From positions 1 to 9,892 of the forward strand of contig JAITQR010000240.1 of the NCBI GenBank assembly GCA_031288815.1: 9,892 nt of DNA, read 5' to 3'. The notes under the pieces were generated by a model. The model searched no databases, was not told where the DNA came from, and worked only from the letters and a program-made list of their open reading frames with translations. Of this stretch, positions 6,514-9,892 are shown piece by piece. Position numbers and translations under genes: made by a program. The first letter of the stretch is position 1; each line of letters opens with the position of its first letter. Origin of the DNA: Treponema sp. Its GTDB lineage: Bacteria; Spirochaetota; Spirochaetia; Treponematales; Breznakiellaceae.

Positions 6514-7082
6514 CGTTTTCCGCGGGAGCTTTCCTGAAAAGCGTTCCGGTCCGTTTCTTCCCGCATATCCAGGACGGCTTTGAGACATTCCCGGCATTTA
6601 TCGAACTGCCGGAAACATTGCTTCGCCTCTTCCACGTCTCCGTAGACTTTCCAATAACCGCACAGTTTGTAGTTTTTTCCCTTATGCTTCACAAAACCGA
6701 GCACATCGTCCACCGGGTAACCGAGAAAAAGGCCGATCTCGTGGGGAAAGCCCTGGCTTTCAAATTGTTTTTTCAAATAATCCAAGAAAACAGAAACGGA
6801 AGCGCCTCTCGGGTATCCCATGCCGGAAAGTACCGTTTCGATATCTTTGTTTGATACGGTCCGCTCGAGTTTTTCCCTGGCGAATACAAAGACCAGTAAT
6901 CCGGTCTCGCTCCTTCGCAGGATCATTACGGTAAGGTACACCGGCAGCAGGCCCCTCAGGCAGGCGCAGGCGTTTTCGGATTTCAACACAAACAGCGCGG
7001 CGGGTTTAATGCCCATTAAAACGGGGCCGCAGTGGTTAACAATAATCCGCTTGATATCATCGGGCACGATTTTCTCCCTCAT
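6501..7082 (-). CDS. DUF3793 family protein
   Basis: The 193-residue cytoplasmic protein belongs to DUF3793, a family of unknown function in anaerobes. Recognisable conserved parts are NHCGPVLMGIKPAALF (16-31), FPHEIGLFLGYPVDDVLGF (112-130), the KNYKLCGYWKVYGD segment (136-149) and a C-terminal helix with FDKCREC (160-166). The conserved Cys and His residues (HC at 17-18, C141, C163, C166) suggest a metal or redox role, but this is inference. From memory, family members often lie near flavodoxin or Feo iron-transport genes; here a flavodoxin gene is immediately upstream on the same strand, 246 bp away, so the two are probably related in function and perhaps co-transcribed. The ATG at 7080-7082 has no ribosome binding site in its GC-rich upstream sequence. 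Its first bases form an ATGA overlap with the end of a doubtful 63-codon frame. Confidence 0.9.
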   Translation of the reverse strand: MREKIVPDDIKRIIVNHCGPVLMGIKPAALFVLKSENACACLRGLLPVYLTVMILRRSETGLLVFVFAREKLERTVSNKDIETVLSGMGYPRGASVSVFLDYLKKQFESQGFPHEIGLFLGYPVDDVLGFVKHKGKNYKLCGYWKVYGDVEEAKQCFRQFDKCRECLKAVLDMREETDRNAFQESSRGKRSQY

Positions 7083-7291
7083 GGCCGCGGCGGCCGGCAG
7101 ATCCCGGCGCGGCAGGCCGCGAAAAAAAACGGGAGTACCATACCTTCAGCGACGCCGGAGATACGATACCCCCGTAAAGGATAGAGAGCCGCTCCTGTTT
7201 TTAAATACTCCCTGAACCGATTCCGGACCGCTTGACGCGGAACCCCGCGTTTCCGGCGGAATCGCCTCACCTGCCTTGTTTTCTACGCCGC

Positions 7292-7332
7292 GTAAGCTGG
7301 TTTCAAAAACCGGCGTTCTGAAACGGCTTTAC
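7292..7332 (-). terminator. Imperfect stem-loop at the flavodoxin stop
   Basis: AAGC (7294-7297) and GTTTCA (7300-7305) pair with TGAAAC (7319-7324) and GCTT (7326-7329), with unpaired bases between the two stem parts. It overlaps the flavodoxin TAA. With no U-tract it may only partly terminate, allowing read-through into the DUF3793 gene. The remaining sequence 7083-7291 shows no gene that I trust. Confidence 0.35.
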
Positions 7333-7760
7333 GTGGCAAGTTGTTTTCCAAGCTCGTAACACTTACCCAAAGATTCCTCGGAAGGGGCAAGCTGGGTGAT
7401 AATGCCTTCACCCTCAACCAAAGCGTCCAGGCCTTTCATGCGATCCACCCAGTCCCGCATCCACTGGCCGTCCCCCCAGTCGTAGGAGCCGAAAAGCCCT
7501 ACCGGTTTTCCCCCCAATTCCGCCTGGGAAAGCCCGGCGATAAAAGGTTCCATCTCGTTTTCCTCAAGCACCTCGGCCCCCATGGCCGGGCAGCCGAAGG
7601 CGAGAGCGTCCGCGTTTTTAACCATATCCCTCGTTGCCTCGGAAACCGGTTTAAAAACAAGCTCCCCTCCCGCGTCCTCCGCCCCCTTGGCGAGCTGTTT
7701 CGCCATAGTTTCGGTGTTTCCGGTCCCGCTCCAGTAAGCGACAAGTATCTTTTTCCCCAT
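7329..7760 (-). CDS. Short-chain flavodoxin
   Basis: This is a small FMN-binding electron carrier that can replace ferredoxin in low-potential electron transfer in the cytoplasm. The 143-residue length is that of short-chain (Clostridium/Megasphaera-type) flavodoxins. The phosphate-binding loop is SGTGNTE (11-17), the isoalloxazine loop is GCPAMG (56-61), and the second flavin-contact loop is GSYDWGDGQWMRDW (91-104). The ATG at 7758-7760 has a good ribosome binding site, GGAGG at 7-nt spacing. The strong promoter with an overlapping palindrome suggests regulated expression, most simply by iron or redox state since flavodoxins commonly replace ferredoxin under iron limitation. The DUF3793 gene follows on the same strand. 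Confidence 0.96.
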   Translation of the reverse strand: MGKKILVAYWSGTGNTETMAKQLAKGAEDAGGELVFKPVSEATRDMVKNADALAFGCPAMGAEVLEENEMEPFIAGLSQAELGGKPVGLFGSYDWGDGQWMRDWVDRMKGLDALVEGEGIITQLAPSEESLGKCYELGKQLAT

Positions 7761-7802
7761 AGGAAAACCTCCGTACCAATATCTATAAGTTATATAAGAC
7801 TT

Positions 7803-7821
7803 ACAAATATGTTATACTTGT
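7803..7821. promoter_or_regulatory. Palindromic operator candidate over the flavodoxin -10
   Basis: ACAAATATGTTATACTTGT is a 19-bp imperfect palindrome: seven of nine pairs are complementary around a central T. It covers the -10 hexamer and the transcription start, the classic place for a repressor. Its size suits a Fur- or DtxR-class dimer, but the sequence is not a clear match to any consensus I know. Confidence 0.45.
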
Positions 7822-7839
7822 TTAACAAAAAAGAGTCAA
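7811..7839 (-). promoter_or_regulatory. Strong promoter of the flavodoxin gene
   Basis: On the minus strand TTGACT (7834-7839) and TATAAC (7811-7816), each 5 of 6 matches, are exactly 17 bp apart. The start would be near 7804, leaving an AT-rich leader of about 45 nt with the GGAGG site. The leader also contains the 8-bp palindrome TTATATAA (7790-7797). Confidence 0.7.
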
Positions 7840-7844
7840 TAGAG

Positions 7845-7875
7845 GCTGTTCCAAAACTTCAGCTTTTGGAACAGC
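7845..7875. repeat. Perfect 12-bp inverted repeat in a divergent intergenic region
   Basis: GCTGTTCCAAAA (7845-7856) pairs with TTTTGGAACAGC (7864-7875) around a 7-nt loop. It lies just upstream of the flavodoxin -35 and 145 bp before the ClC gene, so it is not at the 3' end of any gene seen here. Its arms resemble those of the 5271-5305 stem-loop (both have GCYxTTxCAAAA). A small dispersed repeat is possible. Sequence 7876-7985 shows nothing else. Confidence 0.55.
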
Positions 7876-7985
7876 TACCTTGAATAGAGTTACGCGGGGT
7901 ATTTTGAAAGATCCCTTCGAGAACCGGCCGGGTTGCCGGACAAATCCAATATCTTTTCCCGCTTAGCCGGCCGGGACAGGCGATG

Positions 7986-8014
7986 TTGTGAGAGACCGGG
8001 GGCTGGATTAAAAT
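7986..8014 (+). promoter_or_regulatory. Promoter of the ClC gene, predicting a leaderless mRNA
   Basis: TTGTGA (7986-7991; 4 of 6 matches) and TAAAAT (8009-8014; 5 of 6) are separated by exactly 17 bp. Six bases later comes the ATG at 8021. No Shine-Dalgarno sequence precedes the start. The architecture is identical to the GerMN promoter on the other strand. Confidence 0.6.
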
Positions 8015-8020
8015 ATCTTT

Positions 8021-8872
8021 ATGTTCAGTGGAATATCCCGTATTGGCCGTATCAAGGAGGGGCGCATAGACCCGCTGCTTCGCGGCTGGTACGCCTCGCG
8101 GCTGGCGCTGATCCTGGAAAGCATCCTTATCGGCCTTATGGTGGGTCTGGTGGCGGTGCTGTTCCGCCGGCTCCTGACCCGCGCCGAAACCCTCCGCCTC
8201 GGCTTGTACCGGGCGCTTTCGGGGCTGATCTGCGCCTTCCTGGGGGATCTTTTCAAGCGCTCCCTCTACCTTTCCCTTGATCTTTACGACCGCCTCCACA
8301 TTCCCCTCCTTGTCCGGCCGGTGATCCCCCTTCTGGTTTCCGTTCCCCTGGCCTTCCTGTTCTACGACGTTACCGGGGGCGGGCATGATCTTATCGAATC
8401 CCTCTCCCGCCAGGAACGGTCCCTGGCTCTCCTCTTTGTCCTTCTGGGGCTCAAGATCCTGTTTACCGCCCTTTGTTACGGATCGGGAAGCTCCGGGGGG
8501 ATCTTCCTGCCCCTGCTTGCCGCCGGGGGCCTTACCGGCATGGCCCTGGGAAAGGCCCTGGGCATGGCGGGACTTGCCACGGAATCCCAGGGCCTCAACT
8601 TCATGATCCTGGGGATGGCGGCCTTTTTTACCGGCGCGGTAAAAGCCCCGGTTACGGGGATCGTGCTTATCCTGGAGATGAGCGGCACCTTCAGCCACCT
8701 GGAGAACCTGGCGCTGGTATGTTTCAGCTCCTTTGTGGTTTCGGAGCTTATCGCCTCCCGCCCGGTCTACGCGGTCCTGCTGGAGCGGCTGGAGAAGGCC
8801 CGGGGGAAGTCCCGGCAAGGCCCTTCGGGCAGCCCTCCGGGCGCGCCCGCCGGAAGCTCCTCCCTTGGATAA
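8021..8872 (+). CDS. ClC-family chloride channel/transporter with internal deletion
   Basis: ClC proteins are dimeric membrane chloride channels or Cl-/H+ exchangers, usually of at least 400 residues; this one has 283. Residues 29-66 match the first membrane helix and the start of the family (ESILIGLMVGLVAVLFRRLL). From about residue 68 the sequence matches the second half: ICAFLGDLFKRSLYLSLDLYDRL, TGGGHDLIESL, the anion-site motif GSGSSGGIFLP (154-164), NFMILGMAAFFTGAVKAPVTG and RPVYAVLLERL, whose tyrosine (Y250) corresponds to the chloride-coordinating Tyr445 of E. coli ClcA. Missing are roughly 190 residues carrying GSGIP and GREGP, including the gating glutamate. The frame is unbroken across the junction (about 8205-8235). 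A Gly/Pro/Ser-rich tail ends the protein. It is probably non-functional as a normal ClC, or the sequence is misassembled. It overlaps polB by 8 bp. Confidence 0.88.
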   Translation: MFSGISRIGRIKEGRIDPLLRGWYASRLALILESILIGLMVGLVAVLFRRLLTRAETLRLGLYRALSGLICAFLGDLFKRSLYLSLDLYDRLHIPLLVRPVIPLLVSVPLAFLFYDVTGGGHDLIESLSRQERSLALLFVLLGLKILFTALCYGSGSSGGIFLPLLAAGGLTGMALGKALGMAGLATESQGLNFMILGMAAFFTGAVKAPVTGIVLILEMSGTFSHLENLALVCFSSFVVSELIASRPVYAVLLERLEKARGKSRQGPSGSPPGAPAGSSSLG

Positions 8873-9892
8873 TCCTTACCGGGGTTTTCTGGTTCACGCC
8901 TGGGCCGACCTGTTCAGCCGTTCCCCGGAAAGAGGGGCCGGCGGGGGACGGCTCTACTTTGTGGGCCGCCTTGAGGACGGCGGAACCTTCGCCGTGGTGG
9001 CGCCGGCGACAAAAACCTGCCTGGGCTTCCACGTAAGGGAAAGCGACCTGCCCCGCTGCAAGAGCCTGCTCTCCCGGATACCCTTTTCCCCCTGCCCCCC
9101 GGTCCTGGAATTTTTTGATCCCCCGGAGGGGCTCGTGTTCCTCCGGTTTTCCCATCTGGCGGATAGGGCCGCCGCTTACAAGACCCTTTCCCGGGGATCG
9201 GTACAGAGTCCCGACGGGGGAGAGAAGCCGGTGGAAAACTTCCTGACGGAGCGGCGGATCCGGGGCTGGATGGAGATTGCCGGAGAGCCCCGGCCGGGTA
9301 AACTGGTGGATCTGGTCTTTCTTAACCCGGAGCTTTCCCCCGCTTCCCCTTCTTCCCTTCCGCCCCTCCGGGTAGCCTCGATTGATATCGAAACCGACAC
9401 GAAAGGGGGAACCATCCTGGCCGCCGCAGTGTCCTGGGCCGAATCCGGGGAGCTGAACGGGGAATTCAAGAGCGGAAGGGCCCGGAAGGTACGGGTGCTG
9501 GGCGGTGGTTCCGCCGGGGAAACGGCCGCCGGAGAGGGGATCGTCTTTCATCCCGACGAGGCTTCCCTGCTCCGCGCCCTGGTGGAGGATATTCGCGGCC
9601 TTGACCCGGACGTGCTTACCGGTTGGAACTTCCTGGATTTTGATTTTCCCCGAATCGCCGGCCGTTGCGCCGTTCACCGTATCCCCCTGCTCCTGGGCCG
9701 GTCCCGGGAGGAGGCGAAGTTTTTCGCCGGCGAGCCGGGCTGGGGCCGGCGGCGATCCGCGGCGGCCCTGGTACCGGGCCGGCAGGTTCTGGACGCCCTC
9801 AGGGTAGTCCGGGCCGGCGGGCAGGGTATCCTTACCGGCATAGAGGAAGAGGGGTACCGGAGCTACTCCCTGGAATCGGTCTCCCGGCGGAT
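8865..9892 (+). CDS. polB: DNA polymerase II, family B (N-terminal part, cut by window end)
   Basis: Pol II is a proofreading repair polymerase used in replication restart and lesion bypass. The visible 342 residues cover the N-terminal domain and much of the 3'-5' exonuclease domain; the polymerase domain lies outside. Recognisable parts are EKPVENFLTERRIRGWMEI (about 119-137), the Exo I motif VASIDIETD (170-178; D174, E176), the Exo II motif LTGWNFLDFDFPRIAGR (251-267; N255, D260), LLLGRSREEAKFF and YSLESVSRR near the edge. Exo III is beyond the end. No ATG or GTG exists near the N-terminus: TTG at 8865-8867 is the likely start, with a weak GGAAG at 8852-8856, and it overlaps the ClC stop (TAA 8870-8872). 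Translation is therefore probably coupled to ClC. The frame is open to the last base. Confidence 0.9.
   Translation, partial: MDNPYRGFLVHAWADLFSRSPERGAGGGRLYFVGRLEDGGTFAVVAPATKTCLGFHVRESDLPRCKSLLSRIPFSPCPPVLEFFDPPEGLVFLRFSHLADRAAAYKTLSRGSVQSPDGGEKPVENFLTERRIRGWMEIAGEPRPGKLVDLVFLNPELSPASPSSLPPLRVASIDIETDTKGGTILAAAVSWAESGELNGEFKSGRARKVRVLGGGSAGETAAGEGIVFHPDEASLLRALVEDIRGLDPDVLTGWNFLDFDFPRIAGRCAVHRIPLLLGRSREEAKFFAGEPGWGRRRSAAALVPGRQVLDALRVVRAGGQGILTGIEEEGYRSYSLESVSRR

Noticed and set aside
7079..7270. 63-codon minus-strand frame with a GTG start, ending in an ATGA overlap with the DUF3793 start
   Set aside because: The product is a basic, low-complexity sequence without domain features and has no good ribosome binding site; the overlap alone is weak evidence. 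Most likely a chance frame in GC-rich sequence, though a leader peptide cannot be excluded.
7785..7802. TAAGT...ACTTA dyad in the flavodoxin leader as a second operator
   Set aside because: Only 14 of 18 positions are symmetric in a very AT-rich stretch, and it lies downstream of the predicted transcription start; weaker than the palindrome at 7803-7821.
7925..7974. CCGGCCGG-type GC palindromes upstream of the ClC gene
   Set aside because: Short self-complementary GGCC-rich words are expected in this GC-rich sequence and show no further organisation.

Overview
The window is GC-rich bacterial chromosome by eye, with dense genes on both strands and no rRNA, tRNA, CRISPR array or recognisable transposase. 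The gene set (RNase Y, a YmdB-type phosphodiesterase, a GerMN-domain membrane protein, a flavodoxin beside a DUF3793 protein, a family B DNA polymerase II, and MATE and ClC transporters) fits an anaerobic bacterium. I favour a spirochaete of the Treponema group, with a Firmicutes-like anaerobe as the alternative. This placement is inferred from family content and not proven.

Layout, left to right. A MATE-family exporter is on the minus strand (50-1411). Diverging from it is an unrecognised four-helix membrane protein (1588-2019), then rny under its own good promoter (2223-3752). A small XRE/HTH regulator on the minus strand (3792-4157) sits between rny and ymdB (4418-5260), two genes that are adjacent in many bacteria. 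Converging on ymdB is a minus-strand block: flavodoxin (7329-7760), DUF3793 protein (6501-7082) and a GerMN-domain protein (5367-6410). On the right, a ClC-type chloride channel gene (8021-8872) lacks the middle of the family fold, and its last codons overlap the TTG start of polB (8865 to the window edge, incomplete).

Functional links. RNase Y and YmdB form a known RNA-decay/signalling pair. The flavodoxin and DUF3793 genes probably form an iron- or redox-responsive unit: the flavodoxin promoter is AT-rich, has good -35 and -10 boxes, and carries a 19-bp imperfect palindrome over the -10. ClC and polB overlap and are probably co-transcribed and translationally coupled.

The most unusual signals are: (1) three genes (MATE, GerMN, ClC) have a -10-like hexamer ending exactly 6 nt before the start codon and no Shine-Dalgarno sequence, which predicts leaderless mRNAs; (2) the ClC gene appears to have an in-frame internal deletion that removes its ion-selectivity motifs; (3) a GTTAAC motif lies next to the -10 of the XRE gene and again in the ymdB leader; (4) strong stem-loops without U-tracts sit at gene ends. 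I did not find a clearly new multi-gene system.
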